Assembly (NCBI GenBank): GCA_038503035.1
Contig: JAVSML010024005.1
Location: 409,401 to 473,400, forward strand
Length of the DNA: 64,000 nt
Direction: 5' to 3'
Source: Crocodylus rhombifer
Lineage: Eukaryota; Chordata; Crocodylia; Crocodylidae
Shown here: in pieces, positions 46,928 through 58,029 of the stretch
How positions within the stretch are numbered: position 1 is the stretch's first letter
Layout of the letters: each line of letters opens with the position of its first letter
Notes under the pieces: model-generated
The model's database searches: none
What the model was told of the DNA's origin: nothing
Seen by the model: the letters and a program-made list of their open reading frames with translations, nothing else
Program-made: the position numbers and the translations under genes

Positions 46928-47074
46928 AACTACTACATTCAAATAGGTTCATCTCAAACTGGTTTTGGCCATTTTGAAACTGGTTTATGTGCACTGAATG
47001 TCTGTTCTGTTACAGGTTTCAACCAGTTTCTGATCACTTAAACCGGTTTATGCTTTATGTCAGTCCCTAGCCAG

Positions 47075-49840
47075 GGAGACTAGAATGAGGCCCAGTGGAC
47101 GTAATCATAGTCTTATTAAGCTCAACAAGAGCTTTGCCACTGATTTAACTGGGGCTGGGCTCTATCCAATCTATGTTTTACCATAAATCTTATTGTGCAA
47201 TTTCCTGGGGAAAATCTTCTATTGGGGATAAGTGCAGATCAAACTATCACCAACTCCTGCAGCAAAGATGTTATGCACAACATTTTTAAGAAGATATATA
47301 TGTCCAAGCCTTTCAACTTCTTTTTTTCTTGCAATTCTGTAAGATTTTCCTATGTAAGCATATTTTGTACTTATTTTAATCCTGTTGGCGCTTCTTTTTA
47401 TGGTTTCTGTGTCTCCATGGAATCATTTCTGTGTGTAACAGGTCTCTTTTAGAGTGAGCTTAAAGTACATCCTCCCCAACTGCACTGTTTGCTTTCTGTA
47501 ATGCTGTGTTGCTATTGCTACCAACAAACAAGATTACAATGCAATTGACCATTCCCATCAATGTGGATCACTTCCATTGTTTCTGTTCTTGGCGTTCAGA
47601 CAGGGATGCGGTGGTAGAAGCTCCTGGGGCCTCCTTGTTAACATTCCTGTGCCCAAATGAAAACCATGTTGGGGGGGAAATCAAAAGCATTACAGTTCTT
47701 TATATTGTGAGGCATACTTCATACCTTGGACTCTTAAAAATACTTCAAGAGCAAACAATTTGCCTTTGAAATGAAGCAGACAGTGTCAAAAATGCTTTAA
47801 AAAATTCCCTGGCCAATATACCATGGAGTCTCCCCCTTCCTGCCCATCTTCATTGCCCCCCATGCCTTTCTACCCCTGGCTCTATCTCACTACCATTTAA
47901 CATTAAACAAACTGCACTCTGGGCAGTATGGTCAGTATCAAAGTAGAAATATTTCCAGATTTACTGCTATGCTTCAAATATTTGTGACATCTGGGGAATG
48001 CAAAGCAGCCATAAACCAATTTTAACTGGCTGACTGAACTGGGTTTCCAGTGCCTTTGCTCACAAACAAGGACTACATCCATCTTACCAGATTGATTTAC
48101 CCATGGTGGTTTTTTCCTCCATGTCAGTGAATAGAATAAAGCTTTTTTGTTTAGATGAGACAACATATCTAATACATTTCTCCTGACTTCCAGTTATTTT
48201 CCTCTTGCACTTAACAAAGGTTTTGGTGGTATGAAATAGTGCTGGAATTTCATTGCACCCAGATCACTGGTGGCAAAGCAAGACTAACTCATTGTGACAC
48301 TTACAGTATCTTAATTGTAATGATCATTTAATTTTTGTTCCACCCTGCGGCTCCATTTAGTCAGCCCTCTTCAGCAAGAAGTGTTTATTTTTTCACATAA
48401 CTCACAGTGTTTGTGAGTTATGCTCTCTCTGGCATAAGGTAGATGTAATAGAAATTGCTTTTTTTTCCCTCCTTGGGCTAAAGAATGTGATTTACTTTGG
48501 CACATAGCTTACACAAAGCAACAATGAGATGGAGGACATACTAGCATGAAATCCAGAAGACATGGATATGATGATTTTCCTCAGAAACAGTGAAACAGTT
48601 CACAATTTACTGGCAGCCAAAATAACTACAGCTTGCTATACATGGAGGGCTGTGTCCCCCAGCTGGTATAAATGGGGAGAGCTCCATTGTAGAAATTAGG
48701 GTATGTCCACTGGGGCTTTCCACCAGCATTTCCACTGCTGCAACCAGAAATTTGCTACCACTAGCGGCAATAGTTCCTATTTCGCATGTCTACTGACATA
48801 TTAAACACTATGGGTGCATCCAGAGGAGTGTGCATGTGTACTTTGTGGTGCTGCAAACCCGTCTGTGGCACCGCAGACAGCACACACTGCATATGCAGGA
48901 ATTCAACACGCTGCTAATTAGCAGCACAGTGGGCGTTTTTGACACTGGGAGATTGCCGTGTCAAAAAAATCTATGCCAGAAAAAAGTGGGGTGGTGCATG
49001 TGGTGGCAGTGTGTACCACATGAAACCAGAGCCTGGCAGGCCAGAGCCATGCTCCAGCTGCCAGTCAGGCTCTGCACACCCAAATTGCTACTGCTGGAGC
49101 CCCAGGAGGCCCCAGGACCCTAGGTAAGGCTGCTGTAGCCAGCCCAGGTGCTGGCCCCAGCCTCCCCTAACCCATCTGGAGCATTTTTCTGTGCCCTGTA
49201 CAACTGTAAAAGCAAAAAAAAGAATAATAAAGAAGCACAAAAATAAGCAAAACAATGAACACAATTGTTTTGAAATTAAAATTAAAGTGCTTTGTTCCAT
49301 TGATGTTAAAACTTATTGATCCAATTTATTTATCCAAAGATTTTTTTCACTGAAATCCAACATGGTCCTACAGAATGCTTAGATTTCAAACACTTGACAT
49401 TTTTCAGTGAAAAGGTGTTCCATCAGAAAAATCTGACCAGTTCTGTCCAAGACTAATAACAATTCTTCACCTTAGAAAGACTAGGGGGTACTGTGTCCAG
49501 AAAAAGCAGACACTGTGCTGCTGACCCAGCTGCCACTGCCACCAGCCTGGCTGCACCTGCTGCCCCATATACCACAGTTGTGCAGGGCACAGAACTGTGC
49601 AGTTATGCCCCTGATTCTATGAAGTTTCAAGGATGAATATAAACCAGGAATATGGGGAAGGTGTTGCCAGGATAAAATCTCATCAGAGCCTACACCTGGG
49701 CAGCAGGTAACAGAGCTAATGAAGAAATATATTGAGCAACAGTTAAAAGTTCAGAAGTCCTGAAATAGGAACTGATTTGATTTAAATACAAAGATGACAA
49801 CAGGTAAAAGAGAGATTGGATTTTTTATTGGATTGTCAAC
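47075..49840. other. Flanking DNA with transposon-like phrases
   Basis: No gene recognised. Near 48814 GGGTGCATCCAGAGGAGTGTG resembles the GGGTGC family ends but the partner end is not clear. Other frames are short and featureless. Confidence 0.35.
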
Positions 49841-49849
49841 AATCTTAGG

Positions 49850-50218
49850 ACTATAGGAAAGTAGGGCTGGAAGGGACCTCATAAAATCTACGCCATCTCC
49901 TTGCTTACGATCATCCCTGACTGAACCATCCCAGCCAAGTGTCCAACCTGCTTTTGGAAGTTTCCAGGGATGAAGGTTATACAGCTTTTCTAGGTAACCA
50001 CTTCCAATGCCTGACCACTCTCATAGTCAGAAAGTTCCTCCTAATCTCCATCCTAAATCTCCCCTGTCACAGTTTGAGGCCATTGACCCTAGTCCTGTCC
50101 CCTGTAGCCATAGAGAAAAGCCATCTCCATCCTTTTTATAATCACCCTTCAGGTATTTGAAGACTGTTATTAAATCCCCCTTAGTCTTCTGTTCTCCAGA
50201 CTAAATAATCCTAGTGAT
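49850..50218 (-). mobile_element. CR1 LINE 3' end
   Basis: Plus-strand start TAGGAAAGTAGGGCTGGAAG then GGACCTCAT is the antisense CR1 3' end, followed by CAGCCAAGTGTCCAACCTGC, TTCCAATGCCTGACCACTCT and AGTTTGAGGCCATTG. It is the same subfamily as 60660-61096 and older than the 36.7-kb copy. Confidence 0.9.
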
Positions 50219-50751
50219 GATGATGTAGGTAAAAAAGTTCTTATAGAAACTGAACCTTGAAGAGAAAATCACACATTGGAAGAGGGACACCTGTAAAAAG
50301 TATTTCTTTATAACCACAGTCAGATGTTACATGACCCACTTGCATTCCAGAGTTTACTTAAAAATCCCCAAGGGAAAATGTGGTACAGACAGTTTTGAAA
50401 CTGTTATAACCATTGTTGTTTTGGTTTGGTTTGGTGTTTATATAAAATGCAACCTTAAATTCCGAAGACTTCCAGCAATGTGCATAAACAGATGCCATTT
50501 GTTCTGAAAGCTGCTGCAGCTCATACAGTGGAGATTCAAATGCTGTGTGTTCACTGTGGAGACTTCCTTTGTTCTTTCCTGTTAATGTAGATGTTCTCAC
50601 ACAATTATTGGGTTACAACTTGGCCAGATATGGAGAATCCACTTTTGGATGCCAAGTACTTGTCTCCCAGTCCCATGGGAAGCTAGCACAGATCTTGGGA
50701 TCTGAATTTGAATGCCACATAACATTCAAGAAGTAATCTGAAGTTTTTGCT

Positions 50752-50809
50752 TTGAGTCATCTCCACTAAAAGGATACACATTGAATCATCTCTACTAAAA
50801 GGATACACT
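50752..50809 (+). repeat. 29-bp tandem duplication
   Basis: Units TTGAGTCATCTCCACTAAAA... (50752-50780) and TTGAATCATCTCTACTAAAA... (50781-50809) differ at three places. Confidence 0.9.
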
Positions 50810-51011
50810 TATGCTGGTAGGAGAGAACAATTTAGAAAGGGAGGGTCATATTGTTCTCAGTGAATAGCATTCCACACACTTCAGGCAGAATTTGACCATG
50901 AGTGTGCACTGAGTATTGAGAGCAAGAGATATAAACAAAAATCAGAAAGGGAACAAGTCAAAAATTTACATCCTGTACTGTAGAAAACGTATAGCAAAAC
51001 CTTACTATAGG

Positions 51012-51194
51012 CAGGGCTGGATTAAGACATAGGCAAACTAGGCACATGCCTAGAGCCTTAAGTAAAGAATGGGCCAGTTGTGCTTATTTCACATATTATA
51101 ACTGAGTGAAAAAGGTAATATAAATATACAGTATTAAGTAGGGGCCCACAAGTTTGTTTGCTTTTTGGTCCACTAAAGAGTTAATCTGGCCCTG
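51012..51194. mobile_element. hAT-like MITE with perfect 8-bp target duplication
   Basis: The ends CAGGGCTGGATTAA and TTAATCTGGCCCTG are inverted repeats, flanked by ACTATAGG at 51004-51011 and 51195-51202 without mismatch. It is 183 bp and lacks a transposase. Confidence 0.92.
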
Positions 51195-51798
51195 ACTATA
51201 GGACTTGCCTAGCAGTTTTTTAAACCAGTTTTATTCCAGTTTGACATTCTTAAAATTGATGGTGTATAAAGCTGGCATAACGTGGTGAGTTAAACCCTTG
51301 AGCATCACAACTCAATTTTGCCAGTCAGCTGTAAGAATTCCAATTAACACACTGCAATGAGCAAAAAGAGAACACATCAGGATAGCTAACAGGCTTATTT
51401 ACTTCAATTACCTACCACAAGATGTCACCAATACCAAATAATAGTGTGTGCAGGAAATACGGAAAATATACAGATTTTTGTGCAATTTTTATTATAAAGC
51501 TGTTTTAGAAAATATGCACATTGTTCTCTTTGGATCATACTCACAGCTGACCAAAAATAGCCCCTCTTCTGTTTAATAATTGTATAATTTATTTGTGGCA
51601 CATAGTTTCGTAATATTTCTGAAATAGGATGTCTTAGACCCTGGTTTAGGTCAATTACAGTGTTGTTATAATTAAAAGAACAAGTCATTAAAATGGGACT
51701 TAGATCTTTTAGAAAAACAAATGTATTTCAAGGTTTTTCAAAAGTACACGTGGAAGTGAGGAGCCCATCTCCTAGTATCTTTCAGTGGCACCTGAGTA

Positions 51799-52381
51799 CA
51801 GGCAGTCCTTGCACTTACAACACAATTGCTTCCTGAAAACCTCGTCTTAAGTCGAAATGTTGTAACTCAGAACCAATTTTCTCATAAGAAACAAACAATG
51901 TTATAAATGGAGGATTGGTTCCTGAACCAAGGCCTGATACCCTATTTTCACCAAAAATACCCCAGAATTTTGTACTCGATCAATTATAGATGCGTAATAT
52001 AGCTTTTTAATGTATTTGTATTGTAAATAACAATCATATTGATTTAGAAAGACTTCTTTGAGGTGACTTTGCTGGACTTTTTGAAGGGCTCTTGGTTGGA
52101 CTTTTTGAAGGGTTCTTGGCTGGAGTCTTCTCAGGAGTCTTGGCTGCAGGTTTTTCTGGAGTCTTGCCTGCTTTCTTAAAGAAAGCGTCCAAGGAAGTTT
52201 GGACAGATGTTCTCCAGGGAGATGGGTAACGCAGCGAACTTGTTCGCTGGCATGGCGTCACGTCAGATTAAGTGTTGTAAAGTCAAAACTGACATCATAA
52301 AGTTGAAACAAGGTGTCAATTTCTAAACGTTGTTACCGTGAAATGTTGTAACTTGAAACATTTTAAGTCGAGGACTGCCTA
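51799..52381 (-). mobile_element. Pogo/Tigger-like DNA transposon, copy 1
   Basis: A 583-bp element with ends CAGGCAGTCCTTG and CGAGGACTGCCTA, flanked by TA on both sides. The minus strand carries a 75-codon frame that looks like the C-terminal tail of a transposase, so this is an internally deleted derivative. The inverted relative is at 54381-54934. Confidence 0.8.
52034..52261 (-). pseudogene. Transposase C-terminal tail, Lys/Pro/Ser-rich
   Basis: The frame reads SVQTSLDAFFKKAGKTPEKP then AAKTPEKTPAK and a run of KSPTK/KSPSK/KSPAK steps before a stop. A segment like LDAFF near the end of pogo/Tigger-type transposases is familiar; the basic repeat tail resembles histone H1 tails in composition only. 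The catalytic domain is missing. The same tail, frameshifted and shorter, is in the copy at 54.5 kb on the plus strand. Confidence 0.5.
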
Positions 52382-52384
52382 TAT

Positions 52385-54375
52385 CTAACTACTCTTGGGG
52401 TCTTTGAAAACCTCCCCTCAAAAAAACCAAAACAAAAACACCCAAAACAATATTCACCACGAATGATGTGAAGCAAAAGTACATATAAAAGAAAGTTGTT
52501 AGAAATTATTACATTTGCTTTGCTTCAATGGTACATTTGGAGCTGTGCCCTTAGAATTTTTTTTTTTGTCAATTCCAATTTTTTTAACTCACTATTGGCT
52601 TTTGCATAGATGTCATTCACAGTCTTGCTTGTCCAGTGGTCAATAGAATCTACTTTTACACATTTTTTAAATATTATTAAAAGTTAAATGGATAATGTGC
52701 AGCAGTGAGGTATGTTCATTGCTGGAATTTGAGATGCTCAGCACCTCTCTAAACCAGGCCAAGGGTATTTCAAATTCTTACCCTGAAAGTAAGGCACAAT
52801 CAAAGGGTTTTTTGGAACGTTTTAGCTTTAGCTCCTTGGAAATGGACTGGCTGGACCTTCCAAACACCATCATACCAGCAGAAAGAGACACACCACTACC
52901 TCTCATCTTTGATCCTTATCTTATTGCTCCCCAGATCTTATTTGCTTACTTGGGGTTCTTTTTTGTGGTAGACGTTGAAATTGCTAAGCTACTCAAACTA
53001 CACAGAGCATGGGTCAGGCTATGAGAGTGCGCAAAAATAGCTGAATCTTCTCTCTACGCTTCCTTGCTGCTGCTCTTGGAAGGGTCCATTTCACTGCATG
53101 GTGTTAGAGCAGCGTAAGTTGTCACCATTACCAACTGCCACTGTCACAAGGAGCCAAAAATACATCTGAACATCAGCATATCTGGAAGGCATCCCTGCTC
53201 CAGTCCTTTGCTACACTAGCAATGGGGGTGAACAGTGCAATATCCCCTTTGTCACTCTACATCATTACAGATCACTGTTACACTGCAATGGTTTTCTTCT
53301 GAAAAGGAGGGAGATAGGATGGGAGAACCAGTCTCGGAATAACACTAAGTGTGTGCTGTTATTGTGCAATAAAGGCACAGTTGAGCTGACAAGAGTACTT
53401 AGGCTTGGCCACAGTTGCCTCATACTCTAGCAACACATTCACAGTCACATCATTATTTCACAATACTACATGCCTTGTTGTATCTTGTTGCTTAAGAAAC
53501 AGATAGCACAATTCAAAAGGGTATAGATAAATACAGAGAGCAAGGCATTTGTACCACCCATCTAACTGATAGAAGTTAAAGTATAACTATTTTACACTCT
53601 GACAGTCTATTAAAAGTCAGGGTTATTCAAAAGGATTCTACTACACTGAAGAAGCACTGAGTACGCGGGGCCTGAGGGCCTTGGCCCCTCTCAGAAAGAG
53701 GGCTGTCACCTGAAATGAGTAAAACTTTCCATATGTGCATCATCTTAGCCTGCCCACTCAGGCAAAAATAAAAGTCAGCACCTCTGCTACACTGAGTGAT
53801 GAGAATAGATGCCAAGTGTGAGTCAAAGTGCTTTCACCTAAGATTTCAGATAAATATACCACCACTATTTCCACTTTAGCCCCTTGTATGGAATATGGTA
53901 AGTCCTGTGGCCCAAACCTTCAGTCCTTATACAGGTAAAACTTCTTTAAGCCAACAGGAGATTTTCCTGCAAAAAAGGCAGTGGGAGCAAACTTTTAGAC
54001 ATGAGTAAGCAGTGTGAACTTACAAAATAAATGTAAGCAGAGAAAAAGGCAGCCTGCCATTTTTATGAAATTAGAGCATGAATTAAGATCTCTAGTAGAG
54101 AAGGGTCTGAGCTGCACAAGTTTGGAAAAGTTCAAAAACTAGTCAGATCCAGATTGTTACAGCTTGAGCTCACCAGGTAAAATTTCCCTTGTGCTGGCTC
54201 TCTGCACAATAGCTGTGTCTCACTTAAGCTCCACATAGAGAAAATAAGGCATGCAAGTTCTCTGGCTTAGCAACCTGGTTACTTTTCTAACTTCAGAAGC
54301 TTATTTCATGTGGTTTTCAACTGTTGTCTCTCTGGGGAGGACCCTGTCACAAGTGCATTATAGAAATTGATTTCT
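52385..54375. other. Spacer between inverted Tigger-like copies
   Basis: About 2.0 kb with no recognised repeat ends. The forward frame at 52695-53024 (109 codons) has no motif. Confidence 0.35.
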
Positions 54376-54380
54376 AAGTA

Positions 54381-54934
54381 CAGGCAGTCCTTGACTTACA
54401 ACGTTTCAAGTTACAACATTTCGCACTTACAATGTTTATAAATTGACACCCTGTTTCAAATTTCTGATGTCAGTTTCGACTTTACAACACTTAATCTGAC
54501 GTGACGCCATTCCAGCAAACAAGTTCGCTGCGTCATCCATCTCCCTGGAAACATCTGTCCAAACTTCCTTAGAGACTTTCTTTAAGAAAGCAGACAAGAC
54601 TCCAGAAAAACCTGCAGCCAAGCCTCTTGAAAAGACTCCAACCAAGAACCCTTCAAAAAGTTCAGGATAGTCACCTCGAAGTTCTTCCAAATCTATATGA
54701 TTTTTATTTACAATATAAATACATTAATGTGCCTATATTACTCATCTATACTTGACTGATTACAAAATTCTGGGTTATTTTTGGTGAAAATAGAGTATTG
54801 GCCCTCGGTTCAGGAATCAATCCCCCATTTATAACATTGTCTACTATGGGAAAAAATCAGTTCTGAGTTACACCACTTTGATTTAAGATGCAGTTTTTAT
54901 GAACCAATTGTGTTGTAAGTCCAAGGATTGCCTG
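54381..54934 (+). mobile_element. Pogo/Tigger-like DNA transposon, copy 2 (inverted)
   Basis: Ends CAGGCAGTCCTTGACTTACA and CCAAGGATTGCCTG, TA on both sides, 554 bp. It is in the opposite orientation to copy 1: its transposase-tail remnant reads on the plus strand as ...AGACTCCAGAAAAACCTGCA..., with frameshifts and fewer lysine-rich steps. Confidence 0.8.
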
Positions 54935-55630
54935 TACATTTGTGCAGACTGTTGATCAAAAAACTCCCATCATCCCCAGAGAACCTATACCATGTAGCTC
55001 TGGCTGTAGTGTAGCTGGGCTGGCTTCACCCTTAGGCTCCGATCCAAAAAAGCACAAACCACATGACAACACTGTAAATCTGATGATTAATTGGTATTAT
55101 TCCTATTATAGCTCCTACTTCCTTTTTTCTTTTTTCCATCTAAACCAAGTCTCAGCCCCAGGATTAGCTGGTCTGCCACCAACCAGCCTGTCACAGCCTT
55201 CTTCCTTCTCACACCCCGTAAGGAATCTGTTTACAAAGTTAAGTTCCTGAAAGCATATTGCATAAGCATTAACTGCACATGTGCAGAGGTAGGGCAAATT
55301 CTTTGTTCCACTCTGGGTAAAATACTGTGTTAAATCAATTCACCTCACTTACACAAGATGGTTCCCTCCTCCCTCATTTGCATTATAGTTGTTCCCTACA
55401 CAAGTTGGCAAGAACATAGCTAACAACTTTGTCAGTATTACTTACTTAAACTATCACCACTTTAGAGCTGCAGGATTTTGCCTGGCTTAATCAAGAGAAT
55501 AACAAAAGGCTAAAGACAGAATCCAGCTCCTGTTTTGGAATGCTGATTCATACGAATTAAGGTGGCCATAAAGTATGTCAGTCCACTTGCACCTGGCCTT
55601 TCCTTCATGGTTAAAACAGATCAGAAAAAA

Positions 55631-55678
55631 GGGAAGTCACCAGTTCTTATCATAGGGAAGTCACCAGTTCTTATCATA
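55631..55678 (+). repeat. 24-bp perfect tandem duplication
   Basis: GGGAAGTCACCAGTTCTTAT followed by CATA occurs twice back to back. It lies at the outer edge of the left arm of the 55.7/57.5 kb inverted repeat. Confidence 0.95.
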
Positions 55679-55970
55679 GGTATTGATATTATGAAGTTAA
55701 ATGTTAACGCATCATTTTCCCAGATAGACTATAGTACAGAGAAAAGAATAGGGAGAAGGAAAAAGATGTATGAAAAGTGAGTCCATTTCCCAAAGGCTGT
55801 CTATAACCAGGCAAATCGGTGCATTGGGATGTGTGCCAAGGAAAAACAAGTGTAGAGTTGTGGGAGGGGATATGCAGCTGACCCTGTACCCCACTACGGG
55901 TTGCCAGGAAGGGAAAACAGACCCATACGTTCTAAAGATATTGGAGCTGATTCTTCCCCTGCCCGTGTAG
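55665..55970 (+). repeat. Left arm of a 1.8-kb inverted repeat
   Basis: CAGTTCTTATCATAGG, TATTGATATTATGA, TATAGTACAGAGAAAAGAAT, GTGAGTCCATTTCCCAAAG and CTGTCTATAACCAG all recur in inverse orientation at 57130-57485. It is probably one of two oppositely inserted copies of the same unnamed repeat. Confidence 0.75.
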
Positions 55971-57129
55971 CAAGTATAATCAAAAATATGGCCAGAAAGA
56001 GGATGTAAAACACCTCCAGATCAGAGTGATAGTGTTTTATGCTCACTTCACTTTGGCATGAATGACTACATAAAATGGTAGGCAGTGCAGATGAAGCATG
56101 TGGCATCTATAGAGATGGCAGAAATTGTATTTCTTCAAGAAAATTGTCTTATGCTGTGGGATGGCTTCAAAAGTCATCCTAATTATCTAGGATTCTCACA
56201 GGCAGCCAGAGTTAAATAATGAATTTGTTGACAAAATCCATTCTGTTTTCATAAATTGTGGAAACCACTACATGAATATTTCAATTTAGAGCCAAGATTT
56301 GAGCAGAATGCCATATATCAAGTGTGTTGCATGCAGTTGCCTCCCTACATGAACCATTTTGCAAGATTTCTTAGAACAAATTTCACAGTCTCTCTCTGAT
56401 TTGGTTGCTATAAACAGATCTATGTGGCTCTATATTTCTGATGGAGAGGGGATATTTCAGCAACTAGGTAAGTGAGCACAATGACACTAAAGACAAATGG
56501 AGGTTTGAAAGAGATGTTAAGGAAAAACCTGGCACTGGTCTTTCCCCTCTTAAATTAGAGAAATTGGAGTCTGTGCTTTCACTTATGCCTTGAAAGGCAG
56601 GGGTGGCCAAGGCAATAACTTCCCTAACCCTTATATCTTGACATTAGGCTGATAGGATAAAGCTAGAGCAACTGAGCCCTGACATCAAGCAAGCAAGCTA
56701 ATGATCTTAGTTAGCGAGCCCACCAAGGTCTGTGCCTTGGCATCACATTGCATCAGACTAGAGGTACTGAGCAAGTAACCTGCAGGACTACTTTAATAGC
56801 AGATCAGCAACCTAGTGGGTAGTACAGTCTTGTGACTTATCAACAAATTGAAGTGCCAAGGCAGCAAGCTTAGAGAGCCCTAGACTTTGCCATAAACCCA
56901 GATAACTAGATTTGCTGAGTTTCCACAGAAAAAAATCTTTGGCAAACCCAAAAAGATCCATTGACTTCAGCCTGTAAACTGAGTCAACAGGAGTTCACTG
57001 AATTCTTATCTTTCTCAAGAAGAGGTGGAACAACTCCGATAACTCATAGGGGGAAAACATAATTCACTCGGCAAGCTCTCTATTCTCCTCTGTTCTTCTC
57101 TAGGAAGATTTTTGGAAGGAAGAACCTGT

Positions 57130-57485
57130 CCCCTTCAGAAAATAACTCCCATTCAAGGGAAAATGCCCTGTTTCTGTCTTCACCTCCATGAATCAGAATC
57201 CAGGGGGAAACACACCATTCTCCACTACTGGCAATCCATAGTAGGGCACAGGGCTGAGATATTTCCTCACACAGCTCTACAATTGTGTCTCCTTTGCACA
57301 CATATCCCAGTGCACTTATTTGGCTGGTTATAGACAAGCTTTGGGAAATGGACTCACCTTTCATACATCATCTTCCTTCCCCCCATTCTTTTCTCTGTAC
57401 TATAGCCTGTCCCAGAAAATGATACATTAACATTTAGCATTGATAAATGTTATCATAATATCAATACCCATGATAAGAACTCATG
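57130..57485 (-). repeat. Right arm of a 1.8-kb inverted repeat
   Basis: Read on the minus strand it follows the left arm: GTATTGATATTATGATAACA, ATTTTCTGGGACAGGCTATA, GTACAGAGAAAAGAATGGGG, GGTGAGTCCATTTCCCAAAG and TGTCTATAACCAGCC. It is longer at its inner end than the left arm, suggesting a deletion in the left copy. Confidence 0.75.
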
Positions 57486-57844
57486 TAAATCAACAGTAAT
57501 CTCAGTCAAGTCGGTTGTTATGAAAGTAAAACCACTGAGAAGAGCATATCAGTCCTAGGTTTCAATTCTACAGAAACAGAACTGTTGGACCTGTAATATC
57601 ATTGCCAGAAATACCATCTCCTCAGGCCAACTGTTTACAAGTGGGATGTGGATAATGGCAAACTCCTGTTATATTTATTTTCACAAGAGCACAGAACTTG
57701 CCACACAGAATCAGACCCAAATTCCACCAAATTCAGGATATCATCCCTCTACCATGTGCTTTAGAAGAAAGTTTTAAAAATCCCTTTCTCAGAAGGCAAA
57801 TATTGGATAGCCTTTCCCCAATCTAATCCTGGTCTATAAAGCTA

Positions 57845-58029
57845 GGGACAGAAGTTACAGGTAAACTGGCTTAAAGGAGCAGAAACTGGTTTAAATCTGT
57901 GACAGAACAGATGTTCAGTGCACATAAACCAGTTTCAAAATGGCTGAAACCAATTTGAGATAAATCTGGTTGAATGTAGTATCAAACTTAACTGATTTGG
58001 GTCAAACCGGTTTATGCAACTTCTGTCCC
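57845..58029. mobile_element. Mariner-N4-like element, uninterrupted
   Basis: Ends GGGACAGAAGTTACA and TGCAACTTCTGTCCC are inverted repeats; TA precedes the left end. The interior has inverted AAACTGG/CCAGTTT and AAACCGGTTTA phrases. It serves as the empty-site reference for the split copy at 46262-47067. Confidence 0.75.

Larger units (their letters stand above)
46315..46931 (-). mobile_element. U2-headed SINEU/Tx1-like retroelement
   Basis: A 617-base insertion lies on the minus strand inside a mariner-type element. Its 5' end is a U2 snRNA head (46888-46927). The body has a coding-like stretch ending in TGA, then an untranslated region with a C tract and a T-rich end finishing near CTACTAATAAAAG. 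A short ACT may be the target duplication. As I recall, crocodilian SINEU elements have U1 or U2 heads, insert into Mariner-N4 and are thought to be moved by Tx1-Mar LINEs, which fits. It is long for a SINE, so a chimera of U2 with a 5'-truncated Tx1 LINE is the alternative. Many intact CpG sites suggest it is younger than its host. Confidence 0.7.
46262..47067. mobile_element. Mariner-N4-like element split by a retroelement
   Basis: The two parts (46262-46314 and about 46932-47067) join into a sequence colinear with the reverse complement of the intact relative at 57845-58029: GCATAAACTGGTTTGAGC, AAATCAGTTAAG, CTACATTCAA, TTTTGAAACTGGTTTATGTG and ACCGGTTTATG. TA flanks both ends (46260-46261 and 47068-47069). 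The family name is by analogy with the crocodilian element reported as the preferred target of SINEU. I could not align it to a consensus. Confidence 0.75.

Noticed and set aside
50752..50809. CRISPR-like repeat
   Set aside because: Only two adjoining 29-bp units without spacers, in vertebrate DNA; a simple tandem duplication.
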